A DNA stretch of 64,000 nt from Rhodopseudomonas palustris (GTDB lineage: Bacteria > Pseudomonadota > Alphaproteobacteria > Rhizobiales > Xanthobacteraceae): positions 1-64,000 of the forward strand of contig NZ_CP140155.1 in assembly GCF_034479375.1 (NCBI RefSeq), written 5' to 3'. Made by a program: the position numbers and the translations under genes. Positions within the stretch are counted from its first letter, which is position 1, and the number at the start of each line of letters is the position of its first letter. Positions 53,020 through 62,476 of this stretch are shown here, one piece after another. The notes under the pieces were generated by a model. The model saw nothing but the letters and a program-made list of their open reading frames with translations. It was not told the origin of the DNA and made no database searches.

Positions 53020-53895
53020 ATGACCCCGCTCGACTACGACTATTTGCAGAAAGTGCTGAAGGACCGGTCCGGCCTCATGCTGTCTGCCGACAAGAAATAC
53101 CTGCTCGAAAGCAGGTTGCTTCCGCTGGCGCGCAAGCTGGGATTGCCCGGCATCAGCGAACTCGTCCAGAAGATGCGGTCCGGTGCGGAAGCGGTGACCC
53201 ACGACGTGGTCGAGGCGATGACCACGAACGAGACCTTCTTCTTTCGTGACAAGACGCCGTTCGATCACTTCAAGGACAGCGTGATTCCGGAGCTGATCAA
53301 GGCACGCGCCGGACGGCGCAGCCTGCGGATCTGGTGCGCCGCATCGTCGACCGGCCAGGAGCCCTATTCGCTGGCGATGATCCTGAAGGAAAAGGCGGCC
53401 GAGCTCGCCGGCTGGCGGATCGAGATCGTCGCGACCGATCTGTCGCCCGAGGTGCTCGAAAAATCCAAGGCCGGGCTCTACACCCAGTTCGAGGTCCAGC
53501 GCGGTCTGCCGATCCAGTTCCTGGTGAAGTACTTCAAGCAGGACGGCACCATGTGGCAGCTCAATGCCGATGTTCGTTCGATGGTCCAGTACCGTCCGTT
53601 CAATCTGCTGCAGGATTTCGCGCCGCTCGGCAAATTCGACGTCATCTTCTGCCGCAACGTGCTGATCTACTTCGATCAGGCCACCAAGTCGGATATCTTC
53701 AACCGTCTGATGAAAGCCAACGAGCCCGACGGCTACCTGTTTCTGGGGGCGGCCGAGACCGTTGTGGGCCTGACCGAAAGCTATAAGGTGTGTCCGAAGC
53801 GTCGCGGCGTCTATCTGCCCAATGTGGCGGCTTCGTCGACGGCGTCGAGCCTCGGCGCTGGCGGCCTCAAGCCGGTGAGTTTCGCCGGCCGATAG
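53020..53895 (+). CDS. cheR: CheR-type chemoreceptor methyltransferase
   Basis: A 291-residue SAM-dependent methyltransferase that methylates glutamates of chemoreceptors. The N-terminal helical domain contains YLLESRLLPLARKLGL; the SAM site is IWCAASSTGQEPYSLAMIL, followed by IVATDLSPEVLEKSKAG and FDVIFCRNVLIYFD. Normal length. It is outside a che operon here; it stands before a PilZ-like gene and an EAL gene, linking surface attachment or chemosensory control to cyclic di-GMP. The start at 53020 is the family start. Confidence 0.92.
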   Translation: MTPLDYDYLQKVLKDRSGLMLSADKKYLLESRLLPLARKLGLPGISELVQKMRSGAEAVTHDVVEAMTTNETFFFRDKTPFDHFKDSVIPELIKARAGRRSLRIWCAASSTGQEPYSLAMILKEKAAELAGWRIEIVATDLSPEVLEKSKAGLYTQFEVQRGLPIQFLVKYFKQDGTMWQLNADVRSMVQYRPFNLLQDFAPLGKFDVIFCRNVLIYFDQATKSDIFNRLMKANEPDGYLFLGAAETVVGLTESYKVCPKRRGVYLPNVAASSTASSLGAGGLKPVSFAGR

Positions 53896-53908
53896 TAAGG
53901 AGGTGGCC

Positions 53909-54223
53909 TTGACCACCGAAAACGCCGGTGTGGACCGGGTCGCCTTCGGACGGGGCTACAACGTCTGGATCATGGGGATCGACGGGACCTGGCGGCGGAG
54001 CTGTGTCCTGAAGGCGATTTCGAATTTCGAAGCTGAGCTGGAGCTGGACGGCTCGATCGAGGGACTGAACCTCAAGGAATTCTTCCTGCTGTTGTCGTCG
54101 ACCGGACTGGCCTACCGACGCTGCGAACTGATCCGGGTCAACGGCTCGGAAATCGACGTGCGCTTCCTCAAGACCAAGAACAAAGTCGGCAGGTCGGGCG
54201 GCAGTCCTGCGATGGCCAACTGA
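53909..54223 (+). CDS. PilZ-like domain protein
   Basis: A 104-residue small beta-barrel protein: WIMGIDGTWRRSCVLKAISN, AELELDGSIEGLNLKEFFLLLS and GLAYRRCELIRVNGSEIDVRFL, which has the layout of PilZ-type domains, including the RRxC-like WRRSC near residue 30 and a D-x-S-x2-G motif in the middle. Cyclic di-GMP binding is plausible but the canonical RxxxR is only partly present. The start is TTG 53909 with AAGGAGG at 53898; a GTG at 53903 overlaps that site. It follows cheR by 13 bases. Confidence 0.75.
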   Translation: MTTENAGVDRVAFGRGYNVWIMGIDGTWRRSCVLKAISNFEAELELDGSIEGLNLKEFFLLLSSTGLAYRRCELIRVNGSEIDVRFLKTKNKVGRSGGSPAMAN

Positions 54224-54378
54224 GTCCGACATCGAGGGTCGGGAACTGGTAACCATTCGGTCCTGCCGGCGGACATTCGAACATTCGCACAAGAGTTGAT
54301 TCAGTAGAAGCGGTTAGTCTGGGCTGTCGAGCATCATCCCGACAGGCCGCAGCAGAGGCTTCCACAACGGAATCGTCG

Positions 54379-55632
54379 ATGCCGGATTCGAACGAACAAG
54401 CACAGGCCGCACGCATTCTGGTCGTCGACGACGACCCGGTGCAGGGGGCGATTATCAGCGGCGTCTGCCGGCGGCGCGGATACCAGCCGACATTCGTTTC
54501 ATCTTACCAGGCCGCGGTGGATCACATCGCTGCCGGCGGATTCGATTGCATCACCATCGACCTTTCGCTCGGTGATCGCGACGGCATAGAATTGCTGCGT
54601 CTGATCGCCGGCGGCCGCAGGTCGCCGCGCGTGATCGTGATCAGCGGCTGCGACCAGCGGATTCTCAGTGCGACCGTGCGGATGGCGCACGCAGTCGGTA
54701 TCGTCGACGCGATTTCGCTTCAGAAGCCGATCGATCTCGTCTCGTTGGGCGATGCGCTGACCTTCGGCGCCAGTGAACAGCCGTCCTCGCGATGCCGACC
54801 CGATCGGCGCTCGCGTTCGATCGACGCCGCCGATCTGTCGCGCGGGCTCGAAGCCGGCGAGTTCTACCCGGCGTTTCAACCGAAGGTGCAGCTCGCGACG
54901 GGAAAGGTCGTCGGTTGTGAGGCGCTGGCGCGGTGGGACAGTCCGACATTCGGCTCGGTCGGCCCGGATGTCTTCATTCCGCTCGCCGAGCAGAGCGGAC
55001 TCATCAAGCCGCTCACGCTGCTGATGCTCCGCCAGTCGATCGAGATCGCGCGGCGCTTCGTCGACATCGATCCGTCGTTCGCGGTGGCCGTCAATCTGTC
55101 GGCAGCGCTGCTGTCCGATACGACGATACCCGCAGAGGTCGAGCGATTGCTCGACGAGACCGGTCTGCCGGCACGCTCGCTGATCATCGAGGTCACGGAA
55201 TCCACGGCGATGACCGATATCGCCTGCGCGATGGACATCATGCTGCGGCTTCGGATCAAGGGCGTCGGGATTTCGATCGACGATTTCGGCACCGGCTATT
55301 CGTCGCTCGCGGTGCTCGCCAGAATGCCCTTCAGCGAGCTCAAGATCGATCGCAGCTTCGTCAAGGACTGCCTCACCGATGCCGACATGTGGAAAGTGGT
55401 GTCCGCTTCGGTGGCGATCGCGCATCAGTACAACATGCAGGCCGTGGCCGAAGGCATCGAGGATGCCGAAACCTGGCGAGCTCTCGACGAACTGGGCTGC
55501 GATATCGGGCAGGGATTCGGCTTCTCTCGCGGCCTGCGGAGGGAGGCGTTCGTCGAGTGGTGCCGGCACTGGAGCGAGCGGCTGGCATCGGCGGGTCCCG
55601 CGGCCGAACGACACCGCGCCTGCGCGACCTGA
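54379..55632 (+). CDS. response regulator with EAL phosphodiesterase output
   Basis: A 417-residue cyclic di-GMP phosphodiesterase. Receiver: residues 12-130 (ILVVDDDPVQGAIISGVCRRRG; acceptor Asp in FDCITIDLSLGD; Lys in SLQKPIDLV). EAL domain: residues 150-400 with VGCEALARW, the substrate-binding NLSAALL, the metal sites ITEV-like VTESTAMTDI and SIDDFGTGYSSL, KIDRSFVKD and EGIEDAETW. All catalytic residues look intact, so hydrolysis of c-di-GMP to pGpG is expected on phosphorylation. Its receiver is close to the stand-alone receiver at 51975. Probably controlled by the kinase on the opposite strand. Confidence 0.93.
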   Translation: MPDSNEQAQAARILVVDDDPVQGAIISGVCRRRGYQPTFVSSYQAAVDHIAAGGFDCITIDLSLGDRDGIELLRLIAGGRRSPRVIVISGCDQRILSATVRMAHAVGIVDAISLQKPIDLVSLGDALTFGASEQPSSRCRPDRRSRSIDAADLSRGLEAGEFYPAFQPKVQLATGKVVGCEALARWDSPTFGSVGPDVFIPLAEQSGLIKPLTLLMLRQSIEIARRFVDIDPSFAVAVNLSAALLSDTTIPAEVERLLDETGLPARSLIIEVTESTAMTDIACAMDIMLRLRIKGVGISIDDFGTGYSSLAVLARMPFSELKIDRSFVKDCLTDADMWKVVSASVAIAHQYNMQAVAEGIEDAETWRALDELGCDIGQGFGFSRGLRREAFVEWCRHWSERLASAGPAAERHRACAT

Positions 55633-55658
55633 GCCGCACGCCGTCGACGTCCTTCCAC

Positions 55659-58301
55659 TCACGCCGGGTCGGCGAATTCGACCAGACAATCTTCGCCGGT
55701 CGGCGCTTGCAGCGCCGTTGCGAAACTCGCCCTGATCTCCGCCAGTTGCGCAACGTAGTCGGCTTCGGACAGGTTCGGCGCGCGGCGCTCGAGTTCGCGG
55801 GCAAGGCTCGCGAGCCGGTCGAGCCCGAAGGTGGCTGCGGCGCTCTTCAGCGAATGCGCTTCGCGTTCGATCGTGCGACGGTCGGCTGCGATCCGCAGGG
55901 TGCCCAGCAGACGAAGCCTCGCCTCGGTGTCGCGGACGAAGATCGCGAGGACGTCGCGGCTCGACTGCTCGCCGATTTCGGCGACCAGATGATCGAATGC
56001 AGTCTTCCCGACGTAGATACGTGACGTGGAGGCGCTGTCGACAGCACCGGCGATCAGGGACGGATCCCGCGCCGCGGTACCGCCGTCCTGTAAGCCGGCG
56101 GACTCGGCGGCGCCGGCCGCGTCCGATGTCGCGTGGCGCCCGCTCGCGGTCGGCGACGAAAGCGGGGGCAGCGCGCGCAGGATGGCGCCGACCAGCACGT
56201 TCTTGCGGACCGGCTTGGCGATGTGGTCGTTCATGCCCGCCTCGCGGCAGGCCTTCTCGTCTTCGATGAAAGCGTTTGCGGTGAACGCGATAATCGGAAC
56301 GGTGGCGAGCCGGCCGCCCTTGGCGCGGATGGCGCGGGTCGCCTCCAGACCGTCCATCTCGGGCATCCGCATGTCCATCAGGATGGCGTCGTAGCTGAAC
56401 CTTGTTGCGGCCGTCACGGCTTCGGCGCCGTCACAGGCCGTGTCGCTCTGGATCTCGAATTCGCCGAGCATCTGAACGGCGACCGCACGGTTGGTGGGAT
56501 TGTCGTCGACGATCAGCAGGCGCAAGGGCCGCGCGCCCGCCGCGATCCGTGCCCTCAATTCCGCGTAGCCGATCTGGTGGTCTTCCTCCTTCGGGGGATG
56601 GGCCGTCGTGACCGGGAGCGTCAGCGTGAAGCGGAACGAGGAGCCGAGGCCCGGCGTCGACGTGACGTTGATCCGCCCGCCCATCTGTTCGATCAGGCGC
56701 CGGCTGATGGCGAGACCCAGCCCCGATCCACCGAACCGGCGCCGGATCGAACTGTCGGCCTGGACGAAGTCGCTGAACAGAGACTCGATCTTGTCGGGAT
56801 CGATGCCGATCCCGCTGTCGCTGACGGTCCATTGAATGCGGGCGGTGGCGCCGTCGTTCGACAGCGATTCCAGCGCGACGACGATCTTCCCCGACGCGGT
56901 GAACTTCACCGCGTTCGAAAGCAGATTGAGCAGGACCTGTCGAATGCGGCCGGGATCGCCGATCAGCGCCCGCGGCAGGTCGTCGCCGATCTCGGCGCCG
57001 ATCGCCAGTCCCTTGGCTATCGCGCGCGGGCCGATCATGCTCAGCGAATGCTCGACGATGCTGTGCGGCGAAAACGGAATCAGTTCGAGCGACAGCCGAC
57101 CGGCTTCGAGCTTGGAAAAATCGAGAATGTCGTCGAGAATTTCCAGCAGGTTGTCGCCGGCGTCGTGAATGCCGACGACCGCGCGACGCTGGTCGGCGTC
57201 GAGCTTGGTCTCGAGAAGGTTGTTGGCCAGGCCGAGCACCGCGTTCATGGGCGTGCGAATCTCGTGGCTCATCATCGCCACGAAGCTCGATTTCGCCGCG
57301 CTGGCGGCCTCGGCGGCCTCGGTGTAGACGGCCTGCTTGTTCCACCAGCGGGCAATCGCGATGCTGCCGGTGAGGATGATCAGCGCACTGACGACCGACA
57401 TCGCGATCAACAGAGCGGCCATTTCCTGCCAGCTTCGCAGCAGGCCGTCTTCGTGCTGGGCCACCGTCACCAGCACCGGATAGTTCGGCAGCATCCGGGC
57501 CGAGCGGATGAGCGGCTTGCGGATTTCGCCGCCGGCCTGGCGGAGTTTGCCGCCGGCCTCCAATGCGAGGCGTCCACCGGAGGATTTCAACTCTCCGACC
57601 GCCTCCGAATGCGGGTAGGTCGCCAGCAGCAGGTCGTCGCCGCGCACGAGTGCGATCTCGGTATCGGGGCCGGGCGCGGTCGCGGCGAAGAAGTTCTCGA
57701 CGTAGCGCTGCGACATCGCCCCCAGCAGCATGCCCATGAATTTGCCGTTGGGGTCGTCGAGGCGGCGCGCGAGATAGATGGTCCAACTGCCGTTGCCGCG
57801 GTTTCGAACGGGAGCGCTGATGAAGGTCTCGAGGTTGGCGTCGCTGCTGAGCGCCTTGAAGTAGTCGCGATCCGACACGTCGACCTCGGGGATCGGCCAG
57901 TAGCGAGAGAAGTTGATCAGCTTTCCCTTGTCGTCGATCATCGACACGGCGTCGATCTGGGGCAGGCCGGTGATCTTCTCCTTCAACAGGAAATGGCTGT
58001 CCTGACCGGACATCGTGCGTTTGTAGGAATTGCTGTCGGTGACGTCGCGGCGGGCGAGATAGTCGCCGACGCTGGACAGCACGAGGTCGAGCGATTTGAG
58101 CGAGCGGTCGGCCTCCTCCGAGAGCGTCAGATTGTAGCGCTGCAGATTGGCTTCCGCGGTTTGCAGCGTGTTCTCGCGCAGGTTGTCGAGAAATATCAGG
58201 TTGGTGCCGAAGATCGACAGGATCAGCGCGGCTGCCGTGATCCTGAGGGCGATCTGCGAGCGTTTGAACTGGGGCCGGATCGATCCGGGAAACGCGCTCA
58301 T
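55659..58301 (-). CDS. hybrid histidine kinase with periplasmic dCache-type sensor
   Basis: An 880-residue sensor. TM1 at about 15-37, a periplasmic dCache-like domain (about 40-300; [13 protein letters not shown] near its start), TM2 at about 310-330, then HisKA with [23 protein letters not shown]-binding boxes ([23 protein letters not shown]), a receiver ([18 protein letters not shown], Asp in [11 protein letters not shown]) and a C-terminal Hpt domain ([15 protein letters not shown]). The start at 58301 overlaps the stop of the upstream Bug-family gene by 4 bases, so the two are translationally coupled. It probably phosphorylates the receiver proteins encoded on the plus strand. Confidence 0.93.
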   Translation of the reverse strand: MSAFPGSIRPQFKRSQIALRITAAALILSIFGTNLIFLDNLRENTLQTAEANLQRYNLTLSEEADRSLKSLDLVLSSVGDYLARRDVTDSNSYKRTMSGQDSHFLLKEKITGLPQIDAVSMIDDKGKLINFSRYWPIPEVDVSDRDYFKALSSDANLETFISAPVRNRGNGSWTIYLARRLDDPNGKFMGMLLGAMSQRYVENFFAATAPGPDTEIALVRGDDLLLATYPHSEAVGELKSSGGRLALEAGGKLRQAGGEIRKPLIRSARMLPNYPVLVTVAQHEDGLLRSWQEMAALLIAMSVVSALIILTGSIAIARWWNKQAVYTEAAEAASAAKSSFVAMMSHEIRTPMNAVLGLANNLLETKLDADQRRAVVGIHDAGDNLLEILDDILDFSKLEAGRLSLELIPFSPHSIVEHSLSMIGPRAIAKGLAIGAEIGDDLPRALIGDPGRIRQVLLNLLSNAVKFTASGKIVVALESLSNDGATARIQWTVSDSGIGIDPDKIESLFSDFVQADSSIRRRFGGSGLGLAISRRLIEQMGGRINVTSTPGLGSSFRFTLTLPVTTAHPPKEEDHQIGYAELRARIAAGARPLRLLIVDDNPTNRAVAVQMLGEFEIQSDTACDGAEAVTAATRFSYDAILMDMRMPEMDGLEATRAIRAKGGRLATVPIIAFTANAFIEDEKACREAGMNDHIAKPVRKNVLVGAILRALPPLSSPTASGRHATSDAAGAAESAGLQDGGTAARDPSLIAGAVDSASTSRIYVGKTAFDHLVAEIGEQSSRDVLAIFVRDTEARLRLLGTLRIAADRRTIEREAHSLKSAAATFGLDRLASLARELERRAPNLSEADYVAQLAEIRASFATALQAPTGEDCLVEFADPA

Positions 58302-59356
58302 TGTCGAACCCGCGCGCCGTCCGATGCGGCGGCCGGTCGGGACAGCGGTCTCCATCTGGCGATCTCGCGTTCGACCAGCGCGGTGAGCGACGACGGGCTG
58401 CGTTCTTCGGCGAGCGGGATTTCGGCGCCGAGACTACCCAGCGCCTGGCGGATTTCGGGATCGTCGAGCGCGTGCCCGAGCGCGGCGTTGAGGTCCTGTA
58501 CGATGTGCGGCGGCGTGTCCTTCGGTGCGAACAGCGCGATCCAGGCGGACACCTCGAAATCGGGGACGCCGGCGTCGGCGGCCGTAGGGACATTCGGCAG
58601 GATCGAACTCCGCCGAGCCGAGGAAATCGCCAAGGCCCTCACTTCTCCCGTCTTCACCCGCGGCGCCGCGCCGACGATCTGGTCGCACATGTAATCGACG
58701 CGGCCCGCGACGAGCGCCTTCAGGGCCGGGCCGGTTCCCTGAAAGGCTTTCGTTGTCGGCTGAATCGCGCCGATCGTATTCAGCAGCGTACAGGTCGCAT
58801 GGGAGATCGAGCCGAAGCCGGCATGCGCCATCGAGACGGTCCCGGCACGGCTGCTCGAATAGCGAATCAGATCGGCGAGATCGTGCACCGGCAAGCCCGG
58901 CCTCACGACCACGAGCACCGGCGTCCTCACCACCAGTCCGATCGGAGCGAAGTCTTTGACGGGATCGTAGACCAGTTGCGGGTACGCGGCGAGCGCGCTG
59001 CCGTGCGTTCCCATGTGCCCCATCAGCAGCGTGTATCCGTCCGGGGCAGCGCGGGTTGCACGGATTGCCGCCGTGGTCCCGCCGGCGCCGACGACGTTTT
59101 CGACGATGATCTGCTGCCCGAGCCGCTTCTCGAGATGGCCGGTGACGATACGAGTCACGATGTCGGTCGGCCCCCCGGCCGCGAACGGCACGATCACGGT
59201 GATGGCCCGTACCGGATAGGCTTGGCCGGCAGCCGAGGGTGTCGCCGCGGTCGCAGCGACGAACAGGCCGAGAACTCCCCTGCGCAGGAGCCTTGCCAGG
59301 TTATCCCCCCGACATGTCCGCATATCGACTGCGTCGCTTGCTCGAATCTGGTTCAT
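58298..59356 (-). CDS. Bug/TctC-family periplasmic solute-binding protein
   Basis: A 352-residue periplasmic protein of the tripartite tricarboxylate transporter substrate-binding family: a signal region [21 protein letters not shown], then [37 protein letters not shown] and [12 protein letters not shown], the carboxylate-binding marks. There are no TctA or TctB transporter genes nearby. Because it overlaps the kinase gene by 4 bases it is most likely a ligand sensor that reports to the kinase, as known for BctC-type systems. The start is unsure; Met at 59356, 59323 or 59386 are possible and none has a clear ribosome site. Confidence 0.85.
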   Translation of the reverse strand: MNQIRASDAVDMRTCRGDNLARLLRRGVLGLFVAATAATPSAAGQAYPVRAITVIVPFAAGGPTDIVTRIVTGHLEKRLGQQIIVENVVGAGGTTAAIRATRAAPDGYTLLMGHMGTHGSALAAYPQLVYDPVKDFAPIGLVVRTPVLVVVRPGLPVHDLADLIRYSSSRAGTVSMAHAGFGSISHATCTLLNTIGAIQPTTKAFQGTGPALKALVAGRVDYMCDQIVGAAPRVKTGEVRALAISSARRSSILPNVPTAADAGVPDFEVSAWIALFAPKDTPPHIVQDLNAALGHALDDPEIRQALGSLGAEIPLAEERSPSSLTALVEREIARWRPLSRPAAASDGARVRQ

Positions 59357-59634
59357 GATGCTATGCGGACAGGTGCTCTCGATCATGAATATGTCAGATA
59401 CGAATGATTAGTGCGTAAATGGCTGCCGAGCGCGTTGGCGCGTGATGGCCGATGTGGATCGATTTCTGGGAGAGATCTCCGCCTGTCGATCGGTCGGAGG
59501 CAGATAGCACCGTCACCATTCTGGTTTTCATTCTTTCTTGTAACGTTTTAGTGCCGTCTGAGTAGTATCTTGGAGCCTCGTATAGATACGAGGTGGGCGA
59601 AGTAGAGTTCGTTCAAGTGTTTGGAGGTTGTTGG
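59357..59634. promoter_or_regulatory. divergent control region of the sensor and FixJ-type regulator
   Basis: A 278-base gap between the Bug gene and the regulator at 59635. The plus-strand leader contains a hairpin CCTCGTA (59576-59582) with TACGAGG (59587-59593) around TAGA. The AT-rich run 59515-59575 probably contains the regulator promoter. Confidence 0.55.
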
Positions 59635-60264
59635 ATGAATGAGAAGTCATCAGCACGGGAGGTATTCGTCGTCGACGACGATCCGGCCGTACGCGAGACG
59701 CTCTCGATTGTGCTGTCCACTGCGGGCTACGAGGTGATCTGCTTCGCCGACGGCGAGTCTCTGCTCGCCGTGGCGCGCAGCCGCAGTCCCGCCTGTATCT
59801 TGCTCGACGTTCATATTCCCGGTCGATCGGGGCTCGATATTCTCGCCGAGTTGCACGCCGAGGATTATCCGGCTCCGATTTTCATGATCTCGGGAAAGGG
59901 CGATATCGCAATGGCGGTCAACGCCATCAAGAACGGTGCACTCGATTTCATCGAGAAGCCCTTCCGCGGCAAGGAGATCGTCGGCCGGGTCGAGGAGGCG
60001 ATCGAAGCCTTCCAGCGCCGGCTCGGGGGCGGCACGGAGGTCAAGGCGCCGTCCTATGTTTTTCCGGGCAAGGAGCCGCTGACGCTGCGGGAGCGGGAGG
60101 TGCTGGAGCTGTTCGCCTCGGGCAACACCAACAAGGAGGCGGGCCGCCAACTCGGCATCAGCCCGCGCACCATCGAGTATCACCGCGCCAACATCATGAA
60201 GAAGCTCGGTGCGCGCAATGCCACCGACCTGGTTCGGATCGTGATGACGGCGCCGAAGGCCTGA
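59635..60264 (+). CDS. FixJ/NarL-type two-domain response regulator
   Basis: A 209-residue regulator. Receiver (residues 5-120): VFVVDDDPAVRETLSIVLSTAG, Asp in CILLDVHIPG, Lys in FIEKPFRG. Output HTH (about 145-205): LTLREREVLELFASGNTNKEA, ISPRTIEYHRANIMKKLGA. The FixJ/StyR subfamily of DNA-binding regulators. A leader start upstream (59593) is ignored; the ATG at 59635 follows GGAGGTTG. It is divergent from the Bug-kinase pair and may be its DNA-binding partner, in addition to the hybrid receiver. Confidence 0.92.
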   Translation: MNEKSSAREVFVVDDDPAVRETLSIVLSTAGYEVICFADGESLLAVARSRSPACILLDVHIPGRSGLDILAELHAEDYPAPIFMISGKGDIAMAVNAIKNGALDFIEKPFRGKEIVGRVEEAIEAFQRRLGGGTEVKAPSYVFPGKEPLTLREREVLELFASGNTNKEAGRQLGISPRTIEYHRANIMKKLGARNATDLVRIVMTAPKA

Positions 60265-60330
60265 GGCTGGCGCGGGCCGCCCTCGTCACGGCGTCCCGCG
60301 TCATGGTCTCCCGTGTCAGGGGCTCCCGCC

Positions 60331-61113
60331 TCACAGCGTGCCGGGAAAGGCGCCGCCGTCGAGCAGGATATTCTGGCCGGTGATGTAGCCGGATTTCGCG
60401 CCGCACAAGAATGCGCAGGCGAGCCCGAATTCCTCCGGGTCGCCGAAGCGTCCGGCCGGATTCTCGTTCATGCGGGTCTGCAGGATCTGCTCGACCGGCA
60501 CGCCCGAGGCCTTGGCCTGGCCCGCAGACACGCCGCGCAGCCGGTCGGTGTCGAACGGCCCCGGCAGCAGCGCGTTGATCGTCACATTGTGCCGCACGGT
60601 CTTGCGCGACAGCCCGGCGACGAAGCCGGTCAGCCCGGTGCGCGCGCCGTTGGACAGGCCGAGCACGTCGATCGGCGCCTTGACGGCGGCCGAGGTGATG
60701 TTGACGATCCGGCCGAATTTCCGCGCGATCATCTGGTCGACCGTCGCCTTGATCAGTTCGATCGGGGTCAGCATGTTGGCGTCGAGCGCCTTGATCCAGT
60801 CGTCGCGGGTCCAGTTGCGAAAATCGCCGGGCGGCGGACCGCCGGCATTGTTCACCAGTATATCCGGCTCCGGGCAGGCCTGCAGCGCGGCGGCGCGCCC
60901 TTCGGGCGTGGTGATGTCGCCGGCCACCTCGATGATCTCGACATCCGGATAGGCCTTGCGCAAATCGGCGGCGGCCTGGGCCAGTGCGTCCGCGCCGCGC
61001 GCCGTCATGGTGACGTGCACGCCTTCTGCCGCGAGCGCCGCGGCGCAGGCGCGGCCCAGTCCCTTGCTCGAAGCGCAGACCAGCGCGCGGCGGCCTTTGA
61101 TTCCCAGATCCAC
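60331..61113 (-). CDS. SDR family oxidoreductase lacking the YxxxK motif
   Basis: A 260-residue SDR-like protein. The dinucleotide region is ALVCASSKGLGRACAAALA and the NNAGG motif is present at about residue 90. At the catalytic place expected to read YxxxK, the sequence is VLGLSNGARTGLTGF: the tyrosine and lysine are both absent. NALLPGPFDTDRLRG follows as usual. It is either an atypical SDR using other residues or a non-catalytic member. It is convergent in function to the SDR at 61224 but on the opposite strand, which is intact. Confidence 0.85.
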   Translation of the reverse strand: MDLGIKGRRALVCASSKGLGRACAAALAAEGVHVTMTARGADALAQAAADLRKAYPDVEIIEVAGDITTPEGRAAALQACPEPDILVNNAGGPPPGDFRNWTRDDWIKALDANMLTPIELIKATVDQMIARKFGRIVNITSAAVKAPIDVLGLSNGARTGLTGFVAGLSRKTVRHNVTINALLPGPFDTDRLRGVSAGQAKASGVPVEQILQTRMNENPAGRFGDPEEFGLACAFLCGAKSGYITGQNILLDGGAFPGTL

Positions 61114-61223
61114 GGTTTCACTCCCGGATGTGTTTGCGATGTCGGTGAGGCCGGCACTCTAGCCAAGCCGGCCCGGCATGATAAGGGGAGGGCAACGCAT
61201 AAGGCATCAACGGGAAACGCGGC

Positions 61224-61985
61224 ATGGATCAACTGTTCGACGTCAGCAACGAAGTCATTCTCGTCACCGGCGCCTCGCAAGGGCTGGGGCGGCAGTTCGC
61301 GCGCGTGCTCGCCGAGCGCGGCGCCGCCGTCGTGCTCGCGGCGCGGCAGACCGACAAGCTGAAGAGCCTCGAACAGGAAATCACCGGCAAGGGCGGTCGC
61401 GCCGTCGCGGTTCAGATGGATGTCACCGATCTGGCCTCGATGGCGAGCGCGCTCGATCAGGCCGAGACGGCGCTCGGCCCCATCACCGTGCTGATCAACA
61501 ATGCCGGCGTCGCCACCGAGAAGCTCGCGGTGGACACTAGCGAGGCCGATTGGGACAAGGTGATCGGCGCCAATCTCAAGGGCGCGTACTTCCTCGCGAC
61601 CGAAGTCGCGCGGCGCATGATCGCGCGGCAGCAGGGCGGCAATATCGTCAACATCGCTTCGGTGCTCGGCGAGAGCGTGCTGAAGTTCGTCTCGCCCTAC
61701 GCGATCTCCAAAGCCGGCATCATCCAGGCCACCAAGGCGCTGGCGCTCGAACTCGCCGCCTCGCGCATCCGCGTCAACGCACTCGCGCCGGGCTATATCG
61801 ACACCGACATCAACCACGCACTGTGGTCGACCCCGGTCGGCGAGAAATTGCTGAAAAGCATCCCGCAACGCCGCGTCGGCCACGAATCCGATCTCGACGG
61901 CGCGATTCTGCTACTGGCCTCGAACGCGTCGCGCTACATGACGGGGAGCGTGGTGACGGTGGATGGCGGGTTCTTGCTGGGGTAG
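61224..61985 (+). CDS. SDR family oxidoreductase (FabG-like)
   Basis: A 253-residue classical SDR. Nucleotide site ILVTGASQGLGRQFARVLAERG, NNAGV at about residue 92, catalytic YAISK at about residue 157 (SPYAISKAGIIQATKALA), and the closing GYIDTDINHAL. The family reduces or oxidises hydroxyl/keto groups, often beta-ketoacyl or hydroxyacid substrates. Its substrate is not readable. The gene stands alone, divergent from the SDR at 60331. Confidence 0.9.
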   Translation: MDQLFDVSNEVILVTGASQGLGRQFARVLAERGAAVVLAARQTDKLKSLEQEITGKGGRAVAVQMDVTDLASMASALDQAETALGPITVLINNAGVATEKLAVDTSEADWDKVIGANLKGAYFLATEVARRMIARQQGGNIVNIASVLGESVLKFVSPYAISKAGIIQATKALALELAASRIRVNALAPGYIDTDINHALWSTPVGEKLLKSIPQRRVGHESDLDGAILLLASNASRYMTGSVVTVDGGFLLG

Positions 61986-62476
61986 GCGGTCGTCCCCCTC
62001 CCCCTCTCTTTCGCGCTCTCTCGTTTGTCATTCCCTTGTTCGCGCTGCGCGCGCCCCGGAATGACGTCACGAGCAAGACGACGTCAGTGCGCCCGCATCT
62101 CGTCGACACCAAGCCGTTGGAGCGCTCGCGTCGTCGCAACTGCTGGCGCGACAATCCGGCGCGCGTTGTTGGGGTGACTCAGGTGAGTCGTGACGGTATC
62201 CAAAGCTCCATCATCACGAGCGATTCTTACGATCGCATCGTTCAGCGAGCGTCGGCATTGCATCTTAGAGCGACTCGCAAAGGTATCATTTGGTGCGATG
62301 CCTGCGACCAAGGCGATCGTGTCGGTACTCTGGAGCGCGTTGCGGGCGCCGATCGGCGTTCGGCGCAATCGCCATTGTATCCAGCTTGCAACAACTGAAA
62401 CTTTTCGCCCGCAATTGCTTCCACCTCCCGCCGCCGCGACCTAGTAGTTTTACGAGGTCGGTGGAGATGGAATTTG
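61986..62476. other. gap with palindromic repeat and no gene
   Basis: About 490 bases. Bases 62025-62070 contain TCATTCCC and GGGAATGA-type arms around GCGCTGCGCGCGC, another dispersed palindrome. The final 80 bases should hold the promoter and leader of the glycine-rich protein that follows; GTAGTTTTACGAGG near 62445 is AT-rich. Confidence 0.5.
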
